A stretch of DNA of 64,000 nucleotides from Pseudomonas simiae. GTDB lineage: Bacteria > Pseudomonadota > Gammaproteobacteria > Pseudomonadales > Pseudomonadaceae. The stretch is taken from contig NZ_FOKB01000001.1 of NCBI RefSeq assembly GCF_900111895.1, forward strand, positions 310,001 through 374,000, read 5' to 3'. The translations under genes and the position numbers were made by a program. The notes beneath the pieces were generated by a model that was given only the letters and a program-made list of their open reading frames with translations, had not been told where the DNA came from and did no database searches. Positions 9,428-18,621 of this stretch are shown here, in pieces. Within the stretch, counting starts at the first letter, position 1, and every line of letters starts with the position of its first letter.

Positions 9428-10132
9428 ATGAAACCGATTCAGCTGCCCTTGGGTGTGCGTCTGCGTGACGACGCCACCTTTATCAACTACTACCCAGGCG
9501 CCAATGCCGCTGCACTCGGCTATGTCGAGCGGCTCTGCGAAGCCGACGCCGGGTGGACCGAAAGCCTGATCTATTTGTGGGGCAAGCACGGCGTAGGGCG
9601 TACCCACCTGTTGCAGGCCGCGTGCCTGCGTTTCGAGCAAATGGGCGAGCCGGCGGTTTACCTGCCCCTGGCTGAGTTGATGGATCGCGGTATCGGCATT
9701 TTCGACCATCTTGAGCAGTACGAGCTGGTGTGCCTGGACGATCTGCAAGCGATCGCCGGCAAGGCGGAATGGGAAGAGGCGCTCTTTCACTTGTTCAACC
9801 GTTTGCGTGACAGTGGTCGGCGCCTGCTGATTGCCGCGTCTACCTCGCCACGGGAATTGCCGATCAAGCTGGCCGACCTCAAGTCGCGGATGACCTTGGC
9901 GCTGATCTTCCAGATGCGCCCGCTCTCCGACGAAGACAAATTGCGTGCCTTGCAACTGCGTGCTTCCCGTCGTGGCCTGCACCTCACCGATGAAGTGGGG
10001 CATTTTATTCTCACTCGCGGCACACGCAGCATGAGCGCATTGTTCGATTTGCTCGAACAGCTCGACCAGGCCTCCTTGCAGGCCCAGCGCAAGCTGACCA
10101 TTCCCTTCTTGAAAGAAACCCTCGGCTGGTAG
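9428..10132 (+). CDS. hda: DnaA regulatory inactivator Hda
   Basis: A 234-residue AAA+ protein that, bound to the DNA sliding clamp, stimulates hydrolysis of ATP on DnaA and so prevents re-initiation of replication. The N-terminal clamp-binding motif QLPLGV is at residues 5-10. The P-loop is the degenerate GKHGVGRTH (52-60), a Walker-B-like CLDDLQA is at 102-108, and a likely arginine finger is R154. Length matches Hda in other pseudomonads. In related genomes hda lies close to the DUF2066/purM genes; here the glycan island separates them. Confidence 0.95.
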   Translation: MKPIQLPLGVRLRDDATFINYYPGANAAALGYVERLCEADAGWTESLIYLWGKHGVGRTHLLQAACLRFEQMGEPAVYLPLAELMDRGIGIFDHLEQYELVCLDDLQAIAGKAEWEEALFHLFNRLRDSGRRLLIAASTSPRELPIKLADLKSRMTLALIFQMRPLSDEDKLRALQLRASRRGLHLTDEVGHFILTRGTRSMSALFDLLEQLDQASLQAQRKLTIPFLKETLGW

Positions 10133-10345
10133 GCAGTCCTTTGTTCTTGCCGCGTTCGGCAAATTCCAGGCGCCAGAAAACCTGCGTTTGAGCCGATGTG
10201 GCCACGCAAAAGGCAGGTACGGGGTGTTAAGGGCTTAGATGTCATGGTCCAAACAAGAAGTCACATAGATCACGATTGAATTTGCAAATCGATGTGATAG
10301 AGGGCATAGTCTCGTCTTCTTTACATATCAGCCACGGTCGTGCCC

Positions 10346-10975
10346 ATGCTAAATCGCTTCGCACCCCTCGTGCCCCTCGCACTCGTTACCCTGTTGTTTG
10401 GTTGCGCCTCCCACCCTCAACAGGTGGCAGAACAGCAAAAACCACAGGTTCAAAATCAGGCAAAATTCGTTGCTGAACAGTCTGCTTCTGTTTATGAAGA
10501 AGAGCTGGCAACTGAAAAAGAGCTGACCAACTTCTCCGGTAGTAAGCCTTACCAGCTTCCCGTTCTGGCCGACAGCATCCTCGAACGCGGCATGTCCCTG
10601 ATCGGTACCCGTTACCGTTTCGGCGGCACTTCTGAAGCCGGCTTCGACTGCAGCGGTTTCATCGGCTATCTGTTTCGTGAAGAAGCGGGCATGAACCTGC
10701 CACGCTCCACCCGTGAAATGATCAACGTGGATGCACCGTTGGTCGCGCGCAACAACCTCAAGCCCGGTGATCTGCTTTTCTTCAGTACGGCAGGGCGTGG
10801 TCGTGTGAGTCATGCCGGTATCTACTTGGGCGACAACCAGTTTATCCACTCCAGCAGCCGTCGCAGTGGCGGTGTTCGAGTCGACAACCTGGGCGACAGC
10901 TACTGGAGCAAAACCTTCATCGAAGCCAAGCGCGCACTCGCCATGGCCCCGACGACAGTTACCGCTAGCAAGTAA
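10346..10975 (+). CDS. NlpC/P60 family lipoprotein (C40 endopeptidase) 1
   Basis: A 209-residue lipoprotein with an N-terminal signal ending in a lipobox (LLFGC, acylated Cys20) and a C-terminal NlpC/P60 domain. The catalytic triad is visible as C102 (FDCSGF), H156 (VSHAGIY) and H168 (FIHSS). Such enzymes cut gamma-D-Glu-diaminopimelate or nearby bonds in peptidoglycan stem peptides. The start is taken at ATG 10346, two codons after an in-frame GTG at 10340; neither has a strong ribosome site. A second, shorter paralogue follows 144 bases downstream, so this is a tandem duplication. Confidence 0.9.
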   Translation: MLNRFAPLVPLALVTLLFGCASHPQQVAEQQKPQVQNQAKFVAEQSASVYEEELATEKELTNFSGSKPYQLPVLADSILERGMSLIGTRYRFGGTSEAGFDCSGFIGYLFREEAGMNLPRSTREMINVDAPLVARNNLKPGDLLFFSTAGRGRVSHAGIYLGDNQFIHSSSRRSGGVRVDNLGDSYWSKTFIEAKRALAMAPTTVTASK

Positions 10976-11119
10976 ACTTAAAGTGATACTTGAAGTTTGA
11001 CGTGTAAGCGCTAGAATCCCTGGACATTGTTGTAATCCGTTCGCGCGAGCTTTGCTTGCGCGTTCTGGTTTTCAGCGTTCGGCAGCGAAAGCCGCATCCA
11101 GACCAGGATTGTTCTGCCC

Positions 11120-11659
11120 ATGTCGACCTCGGCCCGCCTGATCCTCATTCTTTGCGCCGCGCTGCTCAGCGCCTGCGCAAGTCGTCCACCGCCGCCTGCT
11201 CCTGTAGCGGTGAAGCCCAAGCCGGTGTTCAACTATTCCAGCCAGAATTTCTCGCCTGCGGCCGAAGACGTCCTCTTCCGTGCCCTAGGCCTGGTCGGCA
11301 CGCCTTATCGGTGGGGCGGCAACACACCGGACTCCGGGTTTGATTGCAGTGGCCTGATCGGTTTTGTCTTCCGCGACGCTGCCGGCATCTCCCTGCCGCG
11401 TACCACTCGCGAATTGATCGTGATGCGTGCGCAAGATGTCAGCGAGCAGAATCTGCAGACGGGCGACCTGTTGTTCTTTGCCACGGGCGGCGGTTCACAG
11501 GTCAGCCACGCCGGGATCTACGTCGGTGAAGGCCGTTTTGTGCATGCACCGCAAACCGGTGGTACGGTGAAGTTGGACACCTTGTCCAAGGCGTATTGGC
11601 AGAATGCCTACCTGAGCGCCAAGCGCGTGTTGCCAGGCAATCTGGCGCGTAATCCTTAG
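11120..11659 (+). CDS. NlpC/P60 family lipoprotein (C40 endopeptidase) 2
   Basis: A 179-residue paralogue of the preceding gene. The signal peptide ends in a lipobox (LLSAC, Cys19), followed by a short Pro-rich linker (residues 22-36), and then an NlpC/P60 domain with C76 (FDCSGL), H130 (VSHAGIY) and H142 (FVHAP). Predicted envelope peptidoglycan endopeptidase. The linker between lipid anchor and catalytic domain is about 25 residues shorter than in the first copy, which may set how far the domain reaches from the membrane. The gene is separated from the next operon by a cobalamin riboswitch and probably has its own transcription unit. Confidence 0.9.
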   Translation: MSTSARLILILCAALLSACASRPPPPAPVAVKPKPVFNYSSQNFSPAAEDVLFRALGLVGTPYRWGGNTPDSGFDCSGLIGFVFRDAAGISLPRTTRELIVMRAQDVSEQNLQTGDLLFFATGGGSQVSHAGIYVGEGRFVHAPQTGGTVKLDTLSKAYWQNAYLSAKRVLPGNLARNP

Positions 11660-11683
11660 AAAGCAGCGGCAGGTTTCACGCGT

Positions 11684-11740
11684 GAAGCTGCAAGCGGTGC
11701 GATGCCTGCTTGCGGCGATCAGCTTGAAGCTTGCAGCTCG
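11684..11740. repeat. inverted repeat, possible intergenic repeat element
   Basis: A perfect 10-base inverted repeat (AGCTGCAAGC at 11686-11695 and GCTTGCAGCT at 11729-11738) encloses a GC-rich 33-base loop. It lies between the second NlpC gene and the riboswitch. Sequences of this GCTTGCAGCT type recur between genes in P. fluorescens-group genomes as far as I recall. It could also act as a transcript end; there is no T-run. Confidence 0.4.
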
Positions 11741-11767
11741 CCCCTCAAACTACTACCCTTCGCCGCT

Positions 11768-12003
11768 TGTTCCAGGTGCTCTGTGACCCATGGGTCGACG
11801 GAGTGAAACAGGGAAGCCGGTGAGTGAGCGCACTTGTACACAGTGACGCCGCGATCCCGGCGCTGCCCCCGCAACGGTAAATGAGTCAAGACGCTGCCTT
11901 TTGCCACTGTATCGCTCGCGATATGGGAAGGCGCAGCGTCGGTACGCGCTTCTATAAGACGCGCGCCACTCATGAGCCCGGAGACCGGCCTGCAACATCC
12001 AAC
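11768..12003 (+). ncRNA. cobalamin (adenosylcobalamin) riboswitch
   Basis: The leader upstream of cobO shows the conserved order of the cobalamin aptamer. It opens with CAGGTGCT at 11773, followed by GAAACAGGGAAGCCGGTG near 11803, then GCTGCCCCCGCAACGGTAA near 11861, the CCACTG and GGGAAGGC segments near 11905-11935, and the B12 box GCCCGGAGACCGGCCTGC at 11975-11992. A short hairpin (AGCATCACGGTGGGCGATGCT, 12003-12023 region) lies between the aptamer and cobO and may be part of the expression platform. Binding of adenosylcobalamin would lower expression of the cob operon below. Confidence 0.93.
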
Positions 12004-12086
12004 AGCATCACGGTGGGCGATGCTTGGCTGTCTGTTTTTTCTTTTTCCTGCCCGCCGTTTTTGTCCAGCCCCAACGGAGAGCTGCC

Positions 12087-12698
12087 ATGACCGATTCCCC
12101 CGACCGCGACGAACGCCACCTGGCGCGCATGCTGCGCAAAAAAGCCGTGATCGATGAACGCATCGCCAACTCCCCGAACGAGTGCGGCCTGTTGCTGGTG
12201 CTGACCGGCAACGGCAAAGGCAAGAGCAGCTCCGCGTTCGGCATGCTGGCCCGGGCCATGGGGCACGGCATGCAGTGCGGTGTGGTGCAGTTCATCAAGG
12301 GGCGCAACAGTACCGGTGAGGAATTGTTCTTCCGCCGTTTCCCTGAGCAAGTGCGCTTTCATGTCATGGGCGAAGGCTTCACCTGGGAAACCCAGGACCG
12401 CCAGCGTGACATCGCCGCCGCCGAAGCCGCCTGGGCGGTTTCCCGCGAGTTGCTGCAGGACCCGTCTATCGGTCTTGTCGTACTCGACGAACTGAACATC
12501 GCCCTCAAGCACGGCTATCTCGACCTGGACCAGGTGCTCAGCGACCTGCAAGCCCGCCCGCCGATGCAACACGTGGTGGTCACCGGCCGCGGTGCCAAGC
12601 CTGAACTGATCGAAATGGGCGACACCGTCACCGAAATGGGCATGCTCAAACACGCATTCCAAGCCGGTATCAAGGCACAGAAGGGCGTCGAACTTTGA
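12087..12698 (+). CDS. cobO: cob(I)yrinic acid a,c-diamide adenosyltransferase
   Basis: A 203-residue CobA/CobO-type ATP:corrinoid adenosyltransferase that attaches the 5'-deoxyadenosyl group to cobalt. The unusual P-loop is GNGKGKSS at 41-48, near the N-terminus as in the family, and VLDELN is the Walker B-like strand. The start at ATG 12087 is preceded by GGAGA at 12076-12080; the frame runs further upstream to 12024 but that would enter the riboswitch platform. First gene of the cob operon and directly downstream of the B12 riboswitch. Its stop overlaps the next start. Confidence 0.95.
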   Translation: MTDSPDRDERHLARMLRKKAVIDERIANSPNECGLLLVLTGNGKGKSSSAFGMLARAMGHGMQCGVVQFIKGRNSTGEELFFRRFPEQVRFHVMGEGFTWETQDRQRDIAAAEAAWAVSRELLQDPSIGLVVLDELNIALKHGYLDLDQVLSDLQARPPMQHVVVTGRGAKPELIEMGDTVTEMGMLKHAFQAGIKAQKGVEL

Positions 12699-14026
12699 AT
12701 CAGCCCCGTCATTGCCCGGCCGTCTTGATTGCCGCACCGGCGTCCGGCCAGGGCAAAACCACCGTCACCGCCGCGCTTGCCCGATTGCACCGCAACCTGG
12801 GGCGCAGGGTACGCGTGTTCAAATGCGGCCCGGACTTCCTCGATCCGATGATCCACGAACGCGCCAGCGGTGCGCCGGTGTATCAATTGGACATGTGGAT
12901 GGTGGGCGAGCAGGAAAGTCGTCGCTTGCTATGGGAAGCGGCGGGGGAGGCGGACCTGATCCTGATCGAAGGCGTGATGGGCCTGTTCGATGGCACACCG
13001 TCCAGCGCCGACCTGGCGCGACACTTCGGCGTGCCTGTCTTGGGCGTGATTGACGGTACGGCGATGGCCCAGACCTTCGGCGCGTTGGCCCTGGGCCTGG
13101 CACGTTATCAGCCGGATCTGCCGTTTGCCGGGGTGCTGGCCAATCGCGTTGGCACCTTGCGTCACGCACAATTGCTCGAAGGCAGCCTCACCGAAGGCCT
13201 GCGCTGGTACGGCGCGTTATCCCGCGAGACCGGTATCGAACTGCCTAGCCGTCACTTAGGCCTGGTACAGGCGAGCGAACTGAACGACCTCGATGTGCGT
13301 CTCGATGCAGCCGCCCAAGCGCTGGGCAGCAGTTGCGAAGTGGCTTTGCCGCCGCCAGTGACCTTTGCCGCACCGGAAGTGATCGAAACCCAGCCACTGC
13401 TCAACGGTGTGCGCATCGCCGTGGCCCGCGACGAAGCCTTCGCGTTTACCTATGGCGCCAGCCTCGACCTGCTGCGGGCAATGGGCGCTGAACTGGAGTT
13501 TTTCTCGCCGATCCACGATCGCAAATTGCCTGACGTCGACAGCCTCTATCTGCCCGGTGGTTATCCGGAATTGCACCACCAGGCGCTGGCGGAAAACACC
13601 TCGATGCTTGACGCCATCCGCGCTCATCATGCCGCCGGCAAACCGCTGCTCGCCGAATGCGGCGGCATGCTCTACCTGCTGGACTCGCTGACCGACGTCG
13701 AGGGTGTTCGCGCCGAACTGGTGGGCCTGCTGCAAGGCGATGCGGTGATGCAGAAGAAACTCGCGGCCTTGGCGCTGCAAAATGTCGAATTGCCCGAAGG
13801 CACGCTGCGCGGCCATACCTATCACCACTCCCTGACCACCACCGAATGGCAGCCGATTGCCCGTGGCCTTAGCCCCAATGGCGGACGCGGTGCCGAGGCG
13901 GTTTATCGGCAGGGGCGGATGACGGCTTCCTACGTACACTTTTACTTCCCCTCGAATCCCCAGGCGGTGGCCGCATTGTTCGCGCCCGATCCTGTAGGCG
14001 CCGGCTTGCCGGCGATGAGGCCATGA
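12695..14026 (+). CDS. cobB: cobyrinic acid a,c-diamide synthase
   Basis: A 443-residue glutamine- and ATP-dependent enzyme amidating the a and c side chains of (hydrogeno)byrinic/cobyrinic acid. The N-terminal synthetase domain begins with the P-loop ASGQGKTT (16-23). The C-terminal type 1 glutamine amidotransferase domain has its nucleophile C322 in ECGGM and a HTYHHS block near 374. The start is a rare TTG at 12695 overlapping the cobO stop (TTGA); the MNQPRHCPA N-terminus fits the family and no better start lies nearby. The last twelve residues ([12 protein letters not shown]) are encoded by a REP-like sequence and are probably not native to the enzyme. Confidence 0.94.
   Translation: MNQPRHCPAVLIAAPASGQGKTTVTAALARLHRNLGRRVRVFKCGPDFLDPMIHERASGAPVYQLDMWMVGEQESRRLLWEAAGEADLILIEGVMGLFDGTPSSADLARHFGVPVLGVIDGTAMAQTFGALALGLARYQPDLPFAGVLANRVGTLRHAQLLEGSLTEGLRWYGALSRETGIELPSRHLGLVQASELNDLDVRLDAAAQALGSSCEVALPPPVTFAAPEVIETQPLLNGVRIAVARDEAFAFTYGASLDLLRAMGAELEFFSPIHDRKLPDVDSLYLPGGYPELHHQALAENTSMLDAIRAHHAAGKPLLAECGGMLYLLDSLTDVEGVRAELVGLLQGDAVMQKKLAALALQNVELPEGTLRGHTYHHSLTTTEWQPIARGLSPNGGRGAEAVYRQGRMTASYVHFYFPSNPQAVAALFAPDPVGAGLPAMRP
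13988..14024. repeat. REP-like element inside the 3' end of cobB
   Basis: The sequence GTAGGCGCCGGCTTGCCGGC (13995-14014) plus the following GATGAGGCC matches the typical Pseudomonas REP pattern of a GC-rich hairpin with a GATGAGGCC tail. It lies wholly inside the cobB reading frame and ends at the bluB start, so it is translated as [10 protein letters not shown]. The hairpin arms GCCGGC/GCCGGC flank TT. Confidence 0.75.
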
Positions 14027-14673
14027 CCGACAACGCCTTCCCCGAGGCCGACCGCCAGGCGGTCTACCGCGCCATCGCTGAACGTCGCGACATGCGCCAC
14101 TTCAGCGGCGGCACTATCGCCCCGGAATTGCTCTATCGTCTGCTCCAGGCCGCGCACCAGGCACCCAGTGTCGGCCTGATGCAGCCCTGGCGTTTTATCC
14201 GCATCAGCGACCGTCCGTTGCGTGGGCAGATTCAACAACTGGTGGAAGAAGAACGCATACGCACCGCCGAAGCCCTGGGTGAACGCTCCGATGAGTTCAT
14301 GAAGCTCAAGGTCGAAGGCATTCACGACTGCGCCGAAGTGCTGGTGGCGGCGTTGATGGATGACCGTGAGCGGCACATTTTTGGGCGGCGCACGTTGCCT
14401 GAAATGGACATGGCGTCACTGTCCTGTGCTATTCAGAATCTTTGGCTGGCGGCCCGTGTCGAAGGGCTGGGCATGGGCTGGGTCTCGCTGTTCGAGCCCC
14501 AGGCCCTGGCTGATCTGCTGGGTTTGCCACCCGGCGCGAAACCTTTGGCCGTGCTGTGCCTGGGGCCGGTGGCCGAGTTCTACCCGGCCCCGATGTTGCA
14601 ACTCGAAGGCTGGACCGAGCCTCGGCCGCTGAGTGACATGTTGTATGAGAATGGGTGGGGAGTGAGTCAATGA
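14023..14673 (+). CDS. bluB: 5,6-dimethylbenzimidazole synthase
   Basis: A 216-residue nitroreductase-fold flavoenzyme that splits reduced FMN with oxygen to form 5,6-dimethylbenzimidazole, the lower ligand of B12. The FMN-binding start RRDMRHF (about residues 22-28), the [13 protein letters not shown] block (46-58) and the EGLGMGWVS segment near 147 are all BluB hallmarks. ATG 14023 overlaps the cobB stop (ATGA). An aerobic lower-ligand synthase fits the aerobic (cob-type) pathway of pseudomonads, and it supplies the substrate for CobT farther down the operon. Confidence 0.93.
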   Translation: MTDNAFPEADRQAVYRAIAERRDMRHFSGGTIAPELLYRLLQAAHQAPSVGLMQPWRFIRISDRPLRGQIQQLVEEERIRTAEALGERSDEFMKLKVEGIHDCAEVLVAALMDDRERHIFGRRTLPEMDMASLSCAIQNLWLAARVEGLGMGWVSLFEPQALADLLGLPPGAKPLAVLCLGPVAEFYPAPMLQLEGWTEPRPLSDMLYENGWGVSQ

Positions 14674-15578
14674 GTGTGGCCTTGCTGTGTGTCGCTGCAG
14701 TCGCGCTGGATGCGCTGCTGGGCGAACCCAGACGCTGGCATCCGCTGGTGGCGTTCGGCAATTTCGCCGGGCGTATCGAGCAACGTTTCAATACCGGTGG
14801 TCGCGGCTGGCGCAGTCATGGCGTGACCGCGTGGGTTATCGCCGTGGTGCCGCTGACTCTGCTGGCTACGGCTTTATCCTGGGCGCCGTACATCGGCTGG
14901 GTATTGGAGATCCTGGCGTTGTACTGCGCGCTTGGCATGCGCAGCCTTGGCGAGCATGTGATCCCGGTGGCCCAGGCCTTGCGCAGCGATGACCTGGACG
15001 AAGCGCGACAGCGCGTGAGCTACCTCGTAAGCCGTCAGACCAGTGAACTGGATAGCACCGAAGTCGCCCGCGCGGCCACTGAGTCGGTGCTGGAGAACGG
15101 CAGCGATGCGGTCTTCGCCGCGCTGTTCTGGTTTGTGCTCGCGGGGGTGCCGGGCGTGGTGCTTTATCGCCTGAGCAACACCCTTGATGCCATGTGGGGC
15201 TATCGCAACGAACGTTTTGAACGCTTCGGCTGGGCGGCGGCAAAGATTGACGACGTGCTGAACTACATTCCTGCACGCCTGGTGGCGTTGACCTACGCGG
15301 TACTGGGTAAGACTCGTCTGGCGCTCAAATGCTGGCGCACCCAAGGCCCGACCTGGGACAGCCCGAACGCTGGCCCGGTGATGGCTGCCGGTGCCGGCGC
15401 CCTGGGCGTGGAGTTGGGCGGCGCCGCCATCTATCACGGTGAAGTGCACCAGCGTCCGCAACTGGGCGAAGGCCCGGCGGCGGATGCCGATTCCATCGAC
15501 CGGGGCTGGCAACTGGTGCAGCGCGGCGTATGGTTGTGGCTGCTGATCCTATGCGCGGGGGCGCAATTCTATGCTTGA
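14670..15578 (+). CDS. cobD: adenosylcobinamide-phosphate synthase (CbiB/CobD)
   Basis: A 302-residue integral membrane protein that joins (R)-1-amino-2-propanol O-phosphate to adenosylcobyric acid. The N-terminus has the family signature [17 protein letters not shown] (about 13-29). Further markers are the QTSELD motif near 125 and the [13 protein letters not shown] [15 protein letters not shown] block near 240. Hydrophobic spans occur at about 1-15, 55-95, 150-175 and the C-terminus. ATG 14670 overlaps the bluB stop (ATGA). The partner making the aminopropanol phosphate is the next gene. Confidence 0.94.
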   Translation: MSVALLCVAAVALDALLGEPRRWHPLVAFGNFAGRIEQRFNTGGRGWRSHGVTAWVIAVVPLTLLATALSWAPYIGWVLEILALYCALGMRSLGEHVIPVAQALRSDDLDEARQRVSYLVSRQTSELDSTEVARAATESVLENGSDAVFAALFWFVLAGVPGVVLYRLSNTLDAMWGYRNERFERFGWAAAKIDDVLNYIPARLVALTYAVLGKTRLALKCWRTQGPTWDSPNAGPVMAAGAGALGVELGGAAIYHGEVHQRPQLGEGPAADADSIDRGWQLVQRGVWLWLLILCAGAQFYA

Positions 15579-16560
15579 GCACGGTGGCCGGTTGCGCAGG
15601 GCGTCGATTCAGTACGGGATAGCCGAGGCCGATTGGCTCGACCTGTCCAGCGGCCTCGCGCCCTGGCCCTGGCCGATTCCCGAGATCCCGCTGCGGGCCT
15701 GGGCGCGCCTGCCGGAAACCGACGACGGCCTGGAGCAGGCCGCCAGCGAATACTATGGCGCTGCACACCTGTTGCCGGTGCCCGGCTCCCAGGCGGCCAT
15801 CCAGTTGCTGCCACGCCTGCGCCGCGCTGGCAAAGTCGGCGTGTTGTCACCGTGCTATGCCGAACACGCCGAAGCCTGGCGCCGCGCCGGCTACGTGGTG
15901 CGCGAAGTGCAAGAGCAGGAAGTCGACTTCTTCTTGGAGGGGCTCGACGTACTGGTGGTGGTCAACCCCAACAATCCCACCGGCCTGAACCTGGCCCCAC
16001 AACGCTTGCTGGACTGGCATTCGCGGCTGGCCCAGCGGGGCGGCTGGCTGGTGGTAGACGAAGCGTTCATGGATGTCACCCCTCAATTCAGCCTGGCGGG
16101 CCACGCCCATCAGGTCGGCCTGATCGTGTTGCGCTCGTTCGGCAAATTCTTCGGTCTGGCCGGGGTGCGGCTGGGCTTTGTATTGGCCGAGCGCAAGCTG
16201 CTCAAGTTGCTGGCCGAACAGGTCGGCCCCTGGGCCGTCAGCGGACCGACGCGGGTGTTGGGTCAGATATGTCTGCGCGACACCACCGGTCAGGCGTTCC
16301 AACGCGTGCGTTGCATCGAGGCAGGCCAGCGTTTGTTCACCTTGCTGGAGCGCCACGGCTTTCCCCCCCAGGGTGGCTGCGCGTTGTTTCAATGGCTGAT
16401 CACGCCTCACGCCGAACGCATGCACGAATTCATGGCCCAGCGCGGCATCCTGCTACGGCTGTTTGTCCACGACAGCAGTCTGCGTTTCGGCCTGCCCGAC
16501 ACCGAGGCTGACTGGCTACGGCTGGACGAAGCCTTGGTCGCCTTTAAGGACGCTACATGA
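15571..16560 (+). CDS. cobC: L-threonine-O-3-phosphate decarboxylase
   Basis: A 329-residue class I PLP aminotransferase-fold enzyme that makes (R)-1-amino-2-propanol O-2-phosphate from threonine phosphate (called CobD in Salmonella, CobC in P. denitrificans nomenclature). The N-terminal HGG motif is at 4-6, NPNNPTG at 132-138, and the Schiff-base lysine is K192 in [12 protein letters not shown]. The start overlaps the end of cobD by 8 bases, indicating coupling. The gene ends with an ATGA overlap into cobQ. Confidence 0.93.
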   Translation: MLEHGGRLRRASIQYGIAEADWLDLSSGLAPWPWPIPEIPLRAWARLPETDDGLEQAASEYYGAAHLLPVPGSQAAIQLLPRLRRAGKVGVLSPCYAEHAEAWRRAGYVVREVQEQEVDFFLEGLDVLVVVNPNNPTGLNLAPQRLLDWHSRLAQRGGWLVVDEAFMDVTPQFSLAGHAHQVGLIVLRSFGKFFGLAGVRLGFVLAERKLLKLLAEQVGPWAVSGPTRVLGQICLRDTTGQAFQRVRCIEAGQRLFTLLERHGFPPQGGCALFQWLITPHAERMHEFMAQRGILLRLFVHDSSLRFGLPDTEADWLRLDEALVAFKDAT

Positions 16561-18008
16561 GCACGCTGATGGTGCAAGGCACCACCTCCGACGCCGGCAA
16601 AAGCACCTTGGTGACGGCGCTGTGCCGCTGGCTGGTCCGTCAGGGCGTGGCGGTGGTGCCGTTCAAGCCGCAGAACATGGCGCTCAACAGCGCCGTGACC
16701 GCAGAAGGCGGCGAAATCGGCCGCGCCCAGGCTGTGCAGGCCCAGGCCGCCAACCTGGCGCCGCACACCGACATGAACCCGGTGTTGCTCAAGCCTAACA
16801 GTGACACCGGCTCCCAAGTGATCATCCACGGTCGCGCCGTCACCACCATGAACGCTGTGGCCTACCACGACTACAAATCCATCGCGATGCAAGCGGTGCT
16901 GGCTTCCCACGCCCGGTTGAGCCAGGCTTACCCCGTGGTAATGGTGGAAGGCGCGGGCTCCCCGGCGGAGATCAACCTGCGCGCCAATGACATCGCCAAC
17001 ATGGGCTTCGCCGAAGCGGTGGATTGCCCGGTTTTGCTGATCGCCGACATCAATCGCGGCGGGGTGTTTGCCCATTTGGTCGGGACCTTGGAATTGCTAT
17101 CGCCCACGGAGCAGGCACGGGTCAAGGGCTTTATCATTAACCGTTTTCGCGGTGACATCGCGCTGTTGCAACCCGGTCTGGATTGGCTGGAAGCGCGCAC
17201 CGGCAAACCGGTGGTGGGCGTGTTGCCTTACGTGATGGACCTGCACCTGGAAGCCGAAGACGGCATCGACAGGCGCCAGACCGACAAGGTGGCCCAGGTA
17301 CTCAAGGTGGTAGTGCCGGTGTTGCCGCGCATCAGCAACCACACGGATTTCGACCCGCTGCGCCTGCATCCTCAAGTGGATCTGCAATTCATCGGGCCAG
17401 GCCAGCCAATCCCCGCCGCCGACTTGATCATCCTCCCCGGCTCGAAAAGCGTACGCAGCGACCTGTCCTATTTGCGCACCAACGGCTGGGACACCGCCGT
17501 GGCGCGGCACTTGCGCTATGGCGGCAAGGTGCTCGGCATTTGCGGCGGCCTGCAGATGCTCGGCGAGCAGGTGCATGACCCGCTGGGCCTGGAAGGGCCT
17601 GCCGGCTCCAGCGATGGGCTTGGGCTGCTGGCGTTCAGCACTACGCTTGAAGAAGAGAAGCAGTTGCGCAACGTGCGCGGGCGGCTGTTGCTGGAGGATG
17701 CCGAAGTCTGCGGCTATGAGATTCATGCGGGCGTGACGTCTGGCGACGCTTTGTCGAACGCTGCCGTGTTGCTGGATGACGGTCGCACGGATGGCGCGCA
17801 AAGTGCCGACGGGCAAATTCTCGGCACCTACCTGCATGGCTTGTTCGAAAGCCCGGCGGCCTGCAGCGCCTTGCTGCGCTGGGCCGGTCTGCAGGATGTG
17901 CAGGCAGTGGATTACCACGCGTTGCGCGAGCGCGATATCGAGCGCCTGGCGGACCTGGTGGAGAATCACTTGGACACCGATTTATTGCGCAAGCTGTGCG
18001 GGGTCTGA
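16557..18008 (+). CDS. cobQ: cobyric acid synthase
   Basis: A 483-residue glutamine-dependent amidase that amidates the b, d, e and g side chains of adenosylcobyrinic acid a,c-diamide. The N-terminal dethiobiotin-synthetase-like domain has [10 protein letters not shown] at 8-17, and the KPQNMALNS block lies at 37-45. The glutamine amidotransferase domain has its nucleophile C329 in GICGG and a late YLHGLFES segment carrying the catalytic histidine. ATG 16557 overlaps the cobC stop (ATGA). A 91-base gap with a REP-like hairpin follows, the only real gap in the operon. Confidence 0.95.
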   Translation: MSTLMVQGTTSDAGKSTLVTALCRWLVRQGVAVVPFKPQNMALNSAVTAEGGEIGRAQAVQAQAANLAPHTDMNPVLLKPNSDTGSQVIIHGRAVTTMNAVAYHDYKSIAMQAVLASHARLSQAYPVVMVEGAGSPAEINLRANDIANMGFAEAVDCPVLLIADINRGGVFAHLVGTLELLSPTEQARVKGFIINRFRGDIALLQPGLDWLEARTGKPVVGVLPYVMDLHLEAEDGIDRRQTDKVAQVLKVVVPVLPRISNHTDFDPLRLHPQVDLQFIGPGQPIPAADLIILPGSKSVRSDLSYLRTNGWDTAVARHLRYGGKVLGICGGLQMLGEQVHDPLGLEGPAGSSDGLGLLAFSTTLEEEKQLRNVRGRLLLEDAEVCGYEIHAGVTSGDALSNAAVLLDDGRTDGAQSADGQILGTYLHGLFESPAACSALLRWAGLQDVQAVDYHALRERDIERLADLVENHLDTDLLRKLCGV

Positions 18009-18026
18009 CGGTGAGTACGCGGTCCC

Positions 18027-18061
18027 GATGTGGGCGCTGGCTTGCCCGCGATAGTGGCCTT
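18027..18061. repeat. REP-like hairpin between cobQ and cobU
   Basis: GATGTGGGCGCTGGCTTGCC followed by CGCGATAGTGGCCTT is a recognisable Pseudomonas REP sequence (GTGGGAGC..GGCTTGCCCGCGATAG type, degenerated). It occupies most of the 91-base gap inside the cob operon and could stabilise or attenuate the upstream message. Confidence 0.7.
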
Positions 18062-18099
18062 AAGGCCGAGCCTTTTCAGCCAACCCAAGGTGCTGTCCC

Positions 18100-18621
18100 A
18101 TGCTGCAACTGATCCTCGGTGGCGCCCGTTCCGGCAAAAGCCGTCTTGCCGAAAAGCTCGCCAGCGACAGCGGCTTGCCCGTCACTTACATCGCCACCAG
18201 CCAACCGCTGGATGGCGAGATGAATGAACGCGTCGCCCTGCATCGCCAGCGTCGTCCCGATCACTGGGGGCTGATCGAAGAGCCTGTCGAATTGGCGCGC
18301 GTGCTGCGCGAAAACGCCGCGCCCGCGCAGTGTCTGCTGGTGGATTGCCTGACTCTGTGGCTGACCAATCTGCTGATGCTGGAAGACTCGAATCGCCTGG
18401 TGGCTGAGCGCGATCAGTTGCTGGAAACCCTGGCCGTGCTGCCGGGTGAAATCATTTTTGTCAGCAACGAGACCGGTCTGGGTGTCGTGCCGCTGGGCGA
18501 ATTGACTCGCCGCTATGTGGATGAAGCCGGTTGGCTGCATCAAGCCTTGGCCGAGCGCTGTCAGCGTGTTGTCCTGACAGTTGCCGGCCTGCCCCTGACG
18601 TTGAAAGGTACTGCGTTATGA
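18100..18621 (+). CDS. cobU: bifunctional adenosylcobinamide kinase / adenosylcobinamide-phosphate guanylyltransferase
   Basis: A 173-residue enzyme (CobU, or CobP in P. denitrificans naming) that phosphorylates adenosylcobinamide and transfers GMP to it. The P-loop GGARSGKS is at 7-14, the histidine expected to be guanylylated is H48 in ALHRQRRP, and [12 protein letters not shown] is the family Walker-B region. [11 protein letters not shown] near 125 is also diagnostic. The ribosome site is weak (AAGGTG before ATG 18100). Its stop overlaps cobT (ATGA). Confidence 0.94.
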   Translation: MLQLILGGARSGKSRLAEKLASDSGLPVTYIATSQPLDGEMNERVALHRQRRPDHWGLIEEPVELARVLRENAAPAQCLLVDCLTLWLTNLLMLEDSNRLVAERDQLLETLAVLPGEIIFVSNETGLGVVPLGELTRRYVDEAGWLHQALAERCQRVVLTVAGLPLTLKGTAL

